Assembly (NCBI GenBank): GCA_964400875.1
Contig: CAYNWK010000124.1
Coordinates: 1 to 12,737 of the forward strand
Source of the DNA: CAYNWK01 sp964400875
GTDB lineage: Bacteria > Chloroflexota > Anaerolineae > Anaerolineales > UBA4823
Length of the DNA stretch: 12,737 nucleotides
Reading direction: 5' to 3'
This document shows, in pieces, positions 1 to 6,520 of this stretch. The notes below the pieces were generated by a model. The model ran no database searches and was not told where the DNA came from. It saw nothing but the letters and a program-made list of their open reading frames with translations. The position numbers were made by a program, and so were the translations under genes. Numbering within the stretch: the first letter of the stretch is position 1; every line of letters begins with the position of its first letter.

Positions 1-49
1 CCAATAATCGTCAAGTAACGGTATTTTTACCTAAACTCGGTGCTCCGAT

Positions 50-1147
50 TCAAATATGGGTAATGTGCTGGGTAATATAGGCTGCATCTGTGCCTACCCC
101 ACCCAGCAGCGATGAACTCAACGCCGTTTGGAATGAAAGGCCAATAAAGTATAACCCAGGCGCATCCTGGATCACTCCACGCCAATGCCGGGGGAAGCCG
201 ATTTCATCGAAAATTGGCAGGTCGATCCATTGGTAATCCGGACGGAAACCGGTTGCCCAAACTACGCTATCGACCTGTAAAATGCGCCCATCGTCGAGTT
301 GGAGTTTACCAGCCTGGATTCCAGAGACACGTGGTGTCAGTTCAACACCGGACGCTGCAATATCCTGGCGCTGAACGCGCCCAAGGGGCGTACCGTGGTG
401 GAATTCGCCGGCCCTCACTTTTCGCCCGATAGGTGTATTCACTGTCAACACGTGGCTCATAAACCACCAGATGGGATGTCCGCCAAAAACCTTGCCCAAC
501 GGTCCATTGGCGGGGATGCGCCCGACATCCCGCCCCGCAAGCCAGACTCGCTTGCCTGCGCGGACCAACTCAAGGCTGATCTCCGCTCCGGAATTTCCAG
601 CACCGACAACCAAAACCATTTGGCCCTGAATTTGCTCTGGGCTGCAATAGACACTTGTGTGCAATTGCTGGATAGCAGGATCAAGCTGGTTACTAAAGGC
701 GGGAATATAAGGTGATTGGAACGGGCCTGTCGCCACAATAACATTCCTGGCAAAAAAGCTGGAAGTGCCTACTGTAATTTGATAACCTTGGTCAATGCGT
801 CTAAGTCTCTCTACTTTAACATCGTGCCAGACAGGCAGATCGAATTGCTGAACATATCCATCCAGGTAATCCGCGACTTCATCTTTCTTCGGAAGGTAAT
901 TACCGGGTTTCGGGAATGGCAAACCCGGCAGGTTATTAAATTTACTTGGGGTGAACAGTTTCAAACTATCCCAACGTTGTCGCCATGAATCGCCAGTGCG
1001 GGGATGATCGTCCAAGATCACAAAGTCCACCCCCTGGCGTTTAAGATAATAGCCGACAGCTAAACCTGCTTGCCCACCGCCAATTACGATCGTATTAAAA
1101 TTTTCTCCCATGTTAGAAGAATCAGAATTGTTTTGTTCCATCTTCAT
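50..1147 (-). CDS. FAD/NAD(P)H-dependent flavin monooxygenase-like oxidoreductase
   Basis: A 365-residue cytosolic flavoprotein of the FMO/CzcO-like type. Two Rossmann sites are visible: GGGQAG at residues 23-28 for FAD and GAGNSG at 182-187 for NAD(P)H. The conserved VVWATGFRPDY segment lies at 295-305. LHTSVY at 162-167 resembles the FMO fingerprint region but lacks its full form. These features support NADPH-driven flavin reduction and probably oxygenation of a small organic substrate, which cannot be named from sequence. The ATG at 1147 has AAGGA seven bases upstream (1155-1159). A second ATG six bases downstream is possible but less well spaced. The gene diverges from a TetR regulator across 99 bp with shared control sequence, so it is probably that regulator's target. 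The protein looks full length. A plain FAD-dependent pyridine nucleotide oxidoreductase is the alternative. Sure of the flavoprotein class, unsure of the reaction. Confidence 0.9.
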   Translation of the reverse strand: MKMEQNNSDSSNMGENFNTIVIGGGQAGLAVGYYLKRQGVDFVILDDHPRTGDSWRQRWDSLKLFTPSKFNNLPGLPFPKPGNYLPKKDEVADYLDGYVQQFDLPVWHDVKVERLRRIDQGYQITVGTSSFFARNVIVATGPFQSPYIPAFSNQLDPAIQQLHTSVYCSPEQIQGQMVLVVGAGNSGAEISLELVRAGKRVWLAGRDVGRIPANGPLGKVFGGHPIWWFMSHVLTVNTPIGRKVRAGEFHHGTPLGRVQRQDIAASGVELTPRVSGIQAGKLQLDDGRILQVDSVVWATGFRPDYQWIDLPIFDEIGFPRHWRGVIQDAPGLYFIGLSFQTALSSSLLGGVGTDAAYITQHITHI

Positions 1148-1179
1148 TTTTATATCCTTATCGATAAAGTACTAGTTTA

Positions 1180-1208
1180 TTCAATACATTATTACTGTAT
1201 TTAATACA
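1180..1208. promoter_or_regulatory. Putative TetR operator: overlapping inverted half-sites
   Basis: Three half-sites of the form AATACA/TGTATT sit close together. TTCAATACA (1180-1188) and TGTATTTAA (1196-1204) form a 9-base inverted repeat with a 7-base spacer and one mismatch. TGTATT-T-AATACA (1196-1208) is a perfect 6-base inverted repeat around one base. The array covers the predicted start site of the minus-strand oxidoreductase and lies just upstream of the tetR -10, so a bound dimer could block both. That the TetR protein binds here is inferred from position and symmetry. The region is AT-rich, which makes chance palindromes more likely. Confidence 0.5.
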
Positions 1209-1211
1209 TAT

Positions 1212-1240
1212 ATGATATAATTATTTCACGATAGAGTCAA
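1212..1240 (-). promoter_or_regulatory. Promoter for the oxidoreductase (minus strand)
   Basis: Read on the minus strand, TTGACT (1235-1240) and TATCAT (1212-1217) are separated by 17 bases, a good sigma-70-type match. Transcription would start near 1205, inside the palindromic array, giving a leader of about 58 nt. The -10 overlaps that of the divergent tetR promoter, so the two promoters probably cannot fire together. Confidence 0.5.
1213..1221 (+). promoter_or_regulatory. Extended -10 promoter for the TetR gene
   Basis: TGATATAAT is a perfect extended -10 (TGnTATAAT). No convincing -35 lies at the usual distance, which is typical of extended -10 promoters. A start near 1228 gives a leader of about 19 nt, with AAGAGG just before the ATG at 1247. 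Confidence 0.5.
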
Positions 1241-1246
1241 GAGGCA

Positions 1247-1894
1247 ATGTCGCAAAACAAACCAACCAAACGCAAGTACGATTCAAGCCGCCGTAAACAG
1301 CAGGCCCGAGAAACACAGGTCCAGATTGTGGCTGCAGCACGCGAATTATTCATCGCGTACGGATATGTCGGCACCACCATCGAAGCCATCGCCCAGAAGG
1401 CCAATGTTGCTGTGGAAACCATCTATGCAACTTTTGGCAACAAAAGCAATATTCTGGCGCGCGTGGTGGATGTTTCTGTTACCGGGGACGACGAACCTAT
1501 CCCCCTACTGAAGCGGCCACAGGTCAAGGCGGTCGAGGCTGAAACTAACCCGAAGCTGCAAATCCAAATGTTTGCCAGTCAAATCACAGAGATCATGGCT
1601 CGGGTCGCACCGCTGTTCCAGATAATGCGTACGGTTGCCAAGATCGAGCCAGAGATCGCCCAGGTTCTGGAAGAACTCCTCAACAAGAGATTACAAGGGA
1701 TGGGGCATTTCATCTCTGACCTTGGGTACCATGGATCCCTGCGCGCGGAGTTAGACGAACGAACTATGATCGAAACTGTCTGGGCTTTAACCAGCGCAGA
1801 GGTTTACAACCTGATGACCCTGGATCGAGGCTGGTCCCAGGAACGATATGAGAACTGGTTAGTCAAAATGCTCATCCGGATACTCCTTCCGTGA
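1247..1894 (+). CDS. TetR/AcrR-family transcriptional regulator
   Basis: A 215-residue DNA-binding repressor of the TetR type. The N-terminal domain shows the usual pattern: helix 1 with AARELFIAYGY (30-40), then a helix-turn-helix at about 43-62 running TTIEAIA to VAVETIYATFGNK. About 20 basic residues precede it. The C-terminal part (80-215) is helical and diverged, as expected for the ligand-binding and dimer domain. AAGAGG lies just ahead of the start. It diverges from the FAD oxidoreductase, and the intervening palindromes overlap both promoters. Auto-repression and ligand-released control of the oxidoreductase are therefore the simplest inference, by the usual TetR logic. The ligand is unknown. 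Length is normal for the family. Confidence 0.93.
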   Translation: MSQNKPTKRKYDSSRRKQQARETQVQIVAAARELFIAYGYVGTTIEAIAQKANVAVETIYATFGNKSNILARVVDVSVTGDDEPIPLLKRPQVKAVEAETNPKLQIQMFASQITEIMARVAPLFQIMRTVAKIEPEIAQVLEELLNKRLQGMGHFISDLGYHGSLRAELDERTMIETVWALTSAEVYNLMTLDRGWSQERYENWLVKMLIRILLP

Positions 1895-1959
1895 CGATCA
1901 CTATTCAGGTGTGGTGATTATTGGAGCAATTACCGCATTCGGCCTCTATTGATTTTAGT

Positions 1960-2307
1960 GAAAACAACCAAAAAACGTAGATCCGAAGCGGACTCGAACC
2001 GATAATTGTTCAAATCTTGTGCATTCAAATCGATTTCGATCCTCAATTCCTGCAATTTCCCCCTATTTTCAAAGCGTAAAGAAGCCAAAACCCGCTCAAC
2101 AGGAATACTAAGCGGTCCTTGAGAAACTTGTGACCCCGGAAGGACTCGAACCAATTTGGGATATGGATTAACCCAAGCAGATTCGAACCCGAATTCCTCT
2201 TTCTATAATGAATATAGTCCAATTTCATCCATTTTTTCACCGTATTCAAAGCGAATTAAAGACAAAAACCGTTCCACATCAATCGCAGAACGGTTTTTTA
2301 AAAATTG
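1960..2307 (-). repeat. Decayed tandem repeat of tRNA 3'-end plus terminator
   Basis: No gene is supported between the tetR stop and tRNA-Glu. T-arm-like blocks on the minus strand lie at 1990-2000 and 2142-2152 (both GGACTCGAACC on the plus strand) and at 2180-2190 (GATTCGAACCC). A weaker one lies near 2024. TTCAAAGCG recurs at 2068-2076 and 2245-2253. Each is followed by a hairpin: weak CCGCT/AGCGG at 2092-2115, and the intact tRNA terminator at 2264-2298. TTGTG, a C-rich stretch and a T-arm then follow in each. Unit spacing is about 152 and 177 bases. I read this as two eroded tandem copies of a tRNA 3' end, spacer and terminator lying downstream of the intact tRNA-Glu. No remnant folds as a complete tRNA. 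Whether they came from tRNA gene duplication or from old integration (att) events cannot be decided here. Confidence 0.55.
2264..2298 (-). terminator. Intrinsic terminator of tRNA-Glu
   Basis: An 11-base stem AAAAACCGTTC/GAACGGTTTTT (2264-2274 with 2288-2298) encloses a 13-base loop. It begins about ten bases past the tRNA 3' end. On the minus strand the distal arm supplies the U-run. The hairpin is near-symmetric with T-runs on both strands, so it could act in both directions. Confidence 0.75.
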
Positions 2308-2380
2308 TGCCCCCACGGGGATTCGAACCCCGGTCTTAGCCTTGAAAGGGCTACGTCCTAGTCCCCTAGACGATGGGGGC
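2308..2380 (-). tRNA. tRNA-Glu (anticodon TTC)
   Basis: A complete cloverleaf reads on the minus strand. The acceptor stem GCCCCCA (2380-2374) pairs with TGGGGGC (2315-2309), with A as discriminator at 2308. The anticodon stem TAGCC/GGCTA surrounds the loop CTTTCAA, giving anticodon TTC (2346-2344). The T arm is CGGGG-TTCGAAT-CCCCG. The D-arm sequence GTCTAGG.. resembles bacterial tRNA-Glu. No CCA is encoded, so the end must be added by a nucleotidyltransferase. It has its own promoter upstream and a terminator directly downstream, so it is a stand-alone transcription unit. Confidence 0.95.
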
Positions 2381-2396
2381 GGTAAGTTGCTGCGGG

Positions 2397-2426
2397 ATTG
2401 TACCACTGCCCTCCCGTAGGGGTCAA
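2397..2426 (-). promoter_or_regulatory. Promoter of tRNA-Glu
   Basis: On the minus strand TTGACC (2421-2426) and TACAAT (2397-2402) are 18 bases apart, a strong sigma-70-type match. It places the start near 2390, about 10 bases before the mature tRNA 5' end. Confidence 0.7.
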
Positions 2427-2491
2427 GGAATCCGCATCCGCGCAGGCCGCACGGCGGTTAACGGCTTATTAACTCAATTTGCATCGTCCCG

Positions 2492-2500
2492 TGCTATAAT
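2492..2500 (+). promoter_or_regulatory. Extended -10 promoter of the HNH gene
   Basis: TGCTATAAT is a perfect extended -10 (TGnTATAAT) only 10 bases before the ATG at 2511. Transcription would begin at about 2506-2511, leaving 0 to 5 nt of leader, so the mRNA would be effectively leaderless. No clear -35 hexamer is seen. Confidence 0.55.
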
Positions 2501-2510
2501 TCTCGGCGTT

Positions 2511-3026
2511 ATGGAGGATTCCCTACACGCTCCGGTGCTGGTGCTCAACGCCAATTTCGAGCCCCTCAACGTGTGCAACACCCGCCGGGCCATCGGGTTG
2601 ATGGTCTCGGGTAAAGCGAACATGATCTTGAACGGGCGGGGAGTGATCAAAACCGTCTCCCGGTCGTACCCCAGGCCCTCGATCATCCGGTTGGAGCGGA
2701 TGGTCAAGCGGCCGCGCCCGCGCGTCAAGCTGACCAAACGGGAGATCCTGCGCCGCGACCATTACACCTGCCAGTACTGCGGCAGCCGGGCGCCTTACCT
2801 GACCATCGACCACGTCATCCCGCGCCGGCTGGGCGGAACGCATGAGTGGGAGAACCTGGTAGCGGCCTGCCCGAGCTGCAACCACCGCAAAGGCGGGCGC
2901 ACAGCCGAGCAGGCGCAGATGGCGCTGTTGAACAGGCCAATCGAACCGCCGACTTCGGCGACCTACCTGTTTGCCCGGCACCTGCACCAAAACGAAGAGT
3001 GGGAGCCGTTCATCGAAGGCTGGTAG
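2511..3026 (+). CDS. HNH endonuclease
   Basis: A 171-residue protein with the HNH nuclease fold typical of small stand-alone bacterial family members. The N-terminal region (about 8-60) begins PVLVLNANFEPLNV, the usual opening of this family. The zinc-binding HNH core follows with CQYC (87-90), DHVIP (100-104, catalytic His101), ENL (114-116, Asn115) and CPSCNHRKGGRT (120-131, His125). The ATG at 2511 is chosen because homologues begin close to this LVLNA motif. The longer upstream reading runs back through the tRNA promoter and tRNA end. No Shine-Dalgarno precedes the ATG; the GGAGG just after it is inside the gene. The -10 ten bases upstream supports a leaderless start. The biological substrate is unknown. 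It is not next to restriction, phage or intron genes here, so a housekeeping or repair role is possible. Confidence 0.88.
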   Translation: MEDSLHAPVLVLNANFEPLNVCNTRRAIGLMVSGKANMILNGRGVIKTVSRSYPRPSIIRLERMVKRPRPRVKLTKREILRRDHYTCQYCGSRAPYLTIDHVIPRRLGGTHEWENLVAACPSCNHRKGGRTAEQAQMALLNRPIEPPTSATYLFARHLHQNEEWEPFIEGW

Positions 3027-3047
3027 GTTTTATTCCAAGGACAAAAT

Positions 3048-3090
3048 AAGCCAGGATCTCAAGTTGAGAACTCCTGGCTTTTATATTTTC
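3048..3090 (+). terminator. Intrinsic terminator after the HNH gene
   Basis: AAGCCAGGA (3048-3056) pairs with TCCTGGCTT (3072-3080). An inner TCTC/GAGA stem extends it around a 5-base loop, and a T-rich tail (TTTTATATTTT) follows. It lies 21 bases past the HNH stop codon. Confidence 0.85.
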
Positions 3091-3139
3091 GGGAAGGAGG
3101 CTGTTTTGTCTGCCGCTAAGCAGCGGGTTTCTAAGAATC

Positions 3140-3223
3140 CGTCACTGCGAGCTACCGCAGGCGGCGTGGCAGTCCCTCGCATTACGTGAGATTGCTCCAG
3201 CCGCTATGCTCCTTCGCAACGAC
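3140..3223. repeat. Interspersed palindromic repeat
   Basis: CGTCACTGCGAG at 3140-3151 and its diverged inverse (TTCGCAACGACC, 3213-3224) flank an imperfect long palindrome. The inner arms GGCAGTCCC (3168-3176) and GAGATTGCT (3188-3196) are also related by inversion. This matches my memory of the GTCATTGCGAG..GCAATCTC palindromes scattered between genes in many bacterial genomes, including Chloroflexota. It sits between convergent transcription units. It encodes nothing and could fold into a long hairpin. The rest of the 3091-3320 gap holds only short hairpins: CCGCT/AGCGG at 3113-3126, GCTGGC/GCCAGC at 3264-3278 and GAGCGC/GCGCTC at 3291-3309. Confidence 0.6.
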
Positions 3224-3320
3224 CGGCGCGGCATGAAAGAAATGCGCCCAGCACTGTGAAGTTGCTGGCGATGCCAGCTGCCATGCTTTTGAGCGCAAAG
3301 GCAGCGCTCGTTGAAACTTC

Positions 3321-4076
3321 TTAAAACTCCAGTTCCATGAAGTCTCTTGCCAGCGCGACGGGTCCATTGAAGTTACCCCCTGCGTCGCGGACCAGCCGGG
3401 CATGCTGCTTCACATCCGTCGTGTAATGAATTAAATACAGGAATTTTGCCCCCGCATTTTCAGCGACCTCGCCAGCCTGCGCAGCGGAGGAGTGGCCCTC
3501 TTCATCGCCGGCGGATTCATGCAGCAGGATGTCGGCCTCCCGGGCCAGCTCCACGACCTCGTTGCAAGGATTGGTGTCACAAGAATATGCCAGGACTTTC
3601 CGGGAGGCCGGGAATTCAATCCGCAGCCCGATGGTTGGGATCATGTGCTGGACGGGGGAAGCGCAGATGCGCCATTCCTTCGTTTCGAGGACAGGAGTTA
3701 AGTCTTCTTCGGGCAGGCGGTGGAAGTTGACCGGGTAGAAGTCCGGCCAGCGCTTCCAGTTATAAGCCTCCATCACCGCCTCAATCCGGTCGAGGGTGTA
3801 ATCCAGGCCGTATACGTTCAAAGCTTTCTTACGGCCGAGCAGCCACATATCCATGAGCAGCACGGGCACACCAGAAACGTGGTCCGGGTGGAAATGAGTC
3901 AGGACCAGGTCGGTCAGGCTCTGGGGATCGACGCCGGCCTGTTTCAAGCGCACCATCGGGCTGCCGGAGCAATCAATCAGCGCGGCGCTTTTCTCTCCCA
4001 CCAGGACCATATGGGTATTCTCTTGCGCTTCACCGGCGACGGCGAAGGCGGTGCCCAGGACGATCAACTTTGGCAT
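3321..4076 (-). CDS. Metallo-beta-lactamase fold hydrolase, tRNase Z-like
   Basis: A 251-residue metallo-beta-lactamase-fold protein. The metal motif HFHPDH (61-66; His61, His63, Asp65, His66) is intact. Further likely metal ligands follow: His144 in VQHMIP, Asp167 in YSCDTNP, and His217 in LIHYTT. HES (186-188) and HSSAAQAGEVA (195-205) resemble the tRNase Z/arylsulfatase branch, where the corresponding SGDT and HSTA motifs occur. The start at 4076 is chosen because the beta strand PKLIVLGTA begins there and GAGGTAA precedes it. The longer reading back to 4217 is low-complexity Arg/Ala sequence overlapping the permease. It follows the permease gene by 32 bases, so it is probably the last gene of the operon. 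True tRNase Z carries an exosite arm that I do not see here, so the substrate is open; hydrolysis of a phosphoester or sulfoester is plausible. Confidence 0.88.
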   Translation of the reverse strand: MPKLIVLGTAFAVAGEAQENTHMVLVGEKSAALIDCSGSPMVRLKQAGVDPQSLTDLVLTHFHPDHVSGVPVLLMDMWLLGRKKALNVYGLDYTLDRIEAVMEAYNWKRWPDFYPVNFHRLPEEDLTPVLETKEWRICASPVQHMIPTIGLRIEFPASRKVLAYSCDTNPCNEVVELAREADILLHESAGDEEGHSSAAQAGEVAENAGAKFLYLIHYTTDVKQHARLVRDAGGNFNGPVALARDFMELEF

Positions 4077-4108
4077 GCAGGTTACCTCAGTTCGAGGCGA
4101 GGGCAGAT

Positions 4109-5533
4109 TCAGCCTCCGCCGAAGATGTACGCGACGACGCGCGGCGTAACGAAGACCTCCAGGAAGGCGGCCCCCAACAGGAGCGGCAGCACCAGCGCCA
4201 CCATCACCCGCGTCCAATCCGCAAAAGCCGCCAGCCAGGCTTCCCCGATGGTCTGGTCCCTGGCGGGGGCGGCTAAAGTGGCCCCTAACCGCAAGATGGC
4301 TGCTCCTGCGATGATGATCGCCGGGATTTCCAGGACGCCGTGGGGCAGCACGAAGGCGGTCAGGAATGCCCAGGGGGAGACACCGGCGGCAGCGACCGAG
4401 GCCGCGAAATACCCGATCAAGATCAGCGGCGCCAACATCACGAGCACACCCAGCACTCCGAAAGAGAAGATCCCCAAGACGGTCGCCAGCGCGATCGTGC
4501 GCAAGTTGTGCAGCCAGATCACCGGGACGTTGCCTAACGAGAAGAAGCGAAAGGCTTCCAATCCTTCAACGAAACCGGCGTTGATGGTTTTTAAATTTAA
4601 TAGCTCGGGAGGGAGCGAAAAACGGGAGGCCTGGCTGGCGCCAACCAGCATGCCGGCAACCACTCCGATAGCCATCAAGAGCATTGGGGTGGTCAGCTGG
4701 CGGCGCGTGCTGTGCAGTACCCGGCGGTACCAATCCCACGGCGAACGGGCCCGGTCGAGAAAATTGCGCCAGTAGGTGCGCCAGCCCCAACGCACGTTCA
4801 AAACGTCGATGTCGCGGCCTAAAAGCTCCTCGCGGTTGAAGTGCGCCACTCCAGTGCGCAAGAGCAGCCCAGCTATGACGATCTGTCCCAGGATCGCCCA
4901 CCAGAGCACGTCGTAACGGGCCCAGAACATGACCACGCTCTCTCCCTGGATCAGGAAAGTCATCGGGATGATGATGAAGGAGGCCAGTAGGTTCGCGGCG
5001 CGCACCGAGGTGGTCTGCGCCGAGACGACAACGGCGCCGCTGACCATCACGATGCCCTGTACGGTCGTGAGCGTGACGATCTGCACCAGCAGGATGGGCT
5101 CCGGCTGCCAGCCAACCTGGCGGTAGACGCCGATCAGATAGACCACGATGCCCAGGTAACTGGCCAGCAGCGGCGCGGCCAGCGAAGCCAGCAGCTTACC
5201 AACGTATAGCTGCCAGGCGTTCAACGGGCTGCTTAACAAAGGCTCGATGCTGTGGCGTTCCTTCTCGCCGACGAAACTTTCCAGCGCGATCACCAGGGAT
5301 ATGGAGATGGGGAAGAAACCGACGACCATCAGCAAGAAAGGGATCAGACGTTCACCGATCATGGGCGCGCCGTAGCGCTGGACGAATCCGATCAGCTGGC
5401 GGGCGGTGAAATTCATGATCCAGGGGAACAGCAGGGTGAGCGCCATGATCGGCACGATGATGCGCCAATCGCGCAGCTGGTCGCGCACCTCGCGGCGCGT
5501 GATGATCAGCGCGGGACGCAGATCAGCCCACAT
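4109..5533 (-). CDS. ABC-2 type permease fused to a SpoIIM-like membrane domain
   Basis: A 474-residue polytopic membrane protein. The N-terminal half (about 1-230) is a NatB/ABC-2 type permease: membrane segments near 24-41, 64-83, 115-136, 150-170, 181-196 and 210-227, with the family loop ESFVGEKERHSIEPLLSSPL at 85-104. A cytosolic linker rich in Arg and Trp follows (about 231-280). The second half (about 283-470) has membrane segments near 283-299, 345-375, 400-420 and 444-463. It also carries the SpoIIM/DUF95 hallmarks: an HN pair (342-343), a Gly-rich stretch, and LPHGVLEIPA (396-405). The start at 5533 has GAGG six bases upstream and overlaps the stop of the ATPase gene by 11 bases, implying coupled translation and one complex. 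SpoIIM domains help spore engulfment in Firmicutes, but relatives occur widely in non-sporulators with unknown roles. Substrate unknown. Confidence 0.85.
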   Translation of the reverse strand: MWADLRPALIITRREVRDQLRDWRIIVPIMALTLLFPWIMNFTARQLIGFVQRYGAPMIGERLIPFLLMVVGFFPISISLVIALESFVGEKERHSIEPLLSSPLNAWQLYVGKLLASLAAPLLASYLGIVVYLIGVYRQVGWQPEPILLVQIVTLTTVQGIVMVSGAVVVSAQTTSVRAANLLASFIIIPMTFLIQGESVVMFWARYDVLWWAILGQIVIAGLLLRTGVAHFNREELLGRDIDVLNVRWGWRTYWRNFLDRARSPWDWYRRVLHSTRRQLTTPMLLMAIGVVAGMLVGASQASRFSLPPELLNLKTINAGFVEGLEAFRFFSLGNVPVIWLHNLRTIALATVLGIFSFGVLGVLVMLAPLILIGYFAASVAAAGVSPWAFLTAFVLPHGVLEIPAIIIAGAAILRLGATLAAPARDQTIGEAWLAAFADWTRVMVALVLPLLLGAAFLEVFVTPRVVAYIFGGG

Positions 5534-6464
5534 GGGCGGCCTCGGGTTCCTGCGGAGCAGCGATCGCCTGCAGGTAAACTTGCTCCAGGCTGCGCGAAAG
5601 TTCGTAAAGTCCGATCACCGGCAGATCCTGCTCCAACAAGCAGCGCAGAACCAGGGGATTATCCTGCTCGGGATGGGGGGCACGGAAGCGCAGCCAATTC
5701 TCCCCTTGAGCGGTCAAGGTCACGCCCGCCGGGAAATCCGGCTTCCGTCCATTGATTGGAGCGCTCAGGCGCACCTCGTATTCGGCGGGACCTAATAAGT
5801 CGCGTTTCAGCTCCGCGGGGGTGCCCTGGGCGATGATGCGGCCGCGGCGGATGATGGCGATCTGATCGGCCAGCTCCTCGGCTTCGGCGAGGTTGTGCGT
5901 GCAGATGATCACCGCACGTTCCGCCGTGCGCAGTTCCCGAATGGCGTTGCGCACCAGCCGGGCGCTTTCCGGATCCATCGCCGAGGTTGGTTCATCCAGC
6001 AAGAGCACGGGCGGTTCGTGGAGCAAGGCCCGGGCCAGGGCCAGTTTTTGGCGCATGCCTTTGGAGAATTCTCCAATGCGGCGCTGGCCTTCCGCCTCCA
6101 ACCCGAAGTTCGCCAGCAGCTTGTTGACTCGTTCCCGGCGCACGCCCGGCGCCAGATTGTAGAGCTGCCCGAAGAAGTCGAGGTACTCTCCGGCGGGCAT
6201 GCGCCCGTACAGGCCGTGCTGTTCGGTAAGAATGCCCACCGAAGCGCGCACCTGCGCAGACTCCCGGACTACGTCGAAACCGGCAACCCGCGCCCAACCA
6301 CGCGTAGGCTTCAGGATAGAGGTAAGCATGCGGACCGTGGTGGTTTTACCGGCGCCGTTGGGTCCCAACAGGGCCAGCACCTCTCCGGCGCCCACCTGTA
6401 GTCCGACCCCATCTACGGCGAGGAAATCGTCAAATTGTTTGCTCAGATCCTGGGTTTCGATCAT
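5523..6464 (-). CDS. ABC transporter ATP-binding protein (NatA/CcmA-like)
   Basis: A 313-residue cytoplasmic ATPase that powers the adjacent ABC-2 permease. All nucleotide-binding motifs are present: Walker A GPNGAGKT (34-41), Q-loop around Gln82 (TEQHGLYG), a signature variant FSKGMRQ (133-139), Walker B VLLLDEP (153-159), D-loop SAMD (161-164) and the switch His190 (CTHN). Residues 220-313 form a C-terminal domain like that of NatA-type exporters. No clear Shine-Dalgarno precedes the ATG at 6464, where the sequence is AT-rich just upstream. The next in-frame Met is beyond Walker A, so this start stands. It lies 56 bases downstream of lgt and overlaps the permease start. Export of a hydrophobic or envelope compound is inferred from the family and operon, not from substrate motifs. 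Confidence 0.93.
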   Translation of the reverse strand: MIETQDLSKQFDDFLAVDGVGLQVGAGEVLALLGPNGAGKTTTVRMLTSILKPTRGWARVAGFDVVRESAQVRASVGILTEQHGLYGRMPAGEYLDFFGQLYNLAPGVRRERVNKLLANFGLEAEGQRRIGEFSKGMRQKLALARALLHEPPVLLLDEPTSAMDPESARLVRNAIRELRTAERAVIICTHNLAEAEELADQIAIIRRGRIIAQGTPAELKRDLLGPAEYEVRLSAPINGRKPDFPAGVTLTAQGENWLRFRAPHPEQDNPLVLRCLLEQDLPVIGLYELSRSLEQVYLQAIAAPQEPEAAHVG

Positions 6465-6520
6465 CTGGTTAAATCAAAAAAGGCGCCGCGCGTGGCAGTT
6501 AACGCGTGGACGGACAAGTG

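Noticed and set aside
1897..1918. ATCAC/GTGAT hairpin after the tetR stop
   Set aside because: Only a 5-base stem with a large loop and no T-run; not enough for a terminator call.
1930..2419. Short open frames of 67 to 87 codons on both strands
   Set aside because: They cover the tRNA, its terminator and the decayed T-arm repeats, lack ribosome sites and resemble no protein family.
2373..2510. Upstream extension of the HNH reading frame
   Set aside because: It runs through the tRNA-Glu 5' end and its promoter, and family members begin near the LVLNA motif, which fits the ATG at 2511.
3259..3309. Two short perfect hairpins downstream of the MBL gene
   Set aside because: Neither has a T-run on the minus strand; they may help end or protect the transcript but cannot be called a terminator.
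4077..4217. N-terminal extension of the metallo-beta-lactamase protein
   Set aside because: Low-complexity Gly/Ala/Arg sequence overlapping the permease 3' end; the fold starts at MPKLIVLG with a ribosome site just before it.
3720..4775. Long plus-strand open frame (351 codons)
   Set aside because: Antisense to the MBL and permease genes, with composition typical of a shadow frame and no recognisable domain.
6476..6516. GC-rich block followed by a T-run on the minus strand between lgt and the ABC ATPase
   Set aside because: No stable stem abuts the T-run, and the genes look like one operon, so I do not call a terminator.
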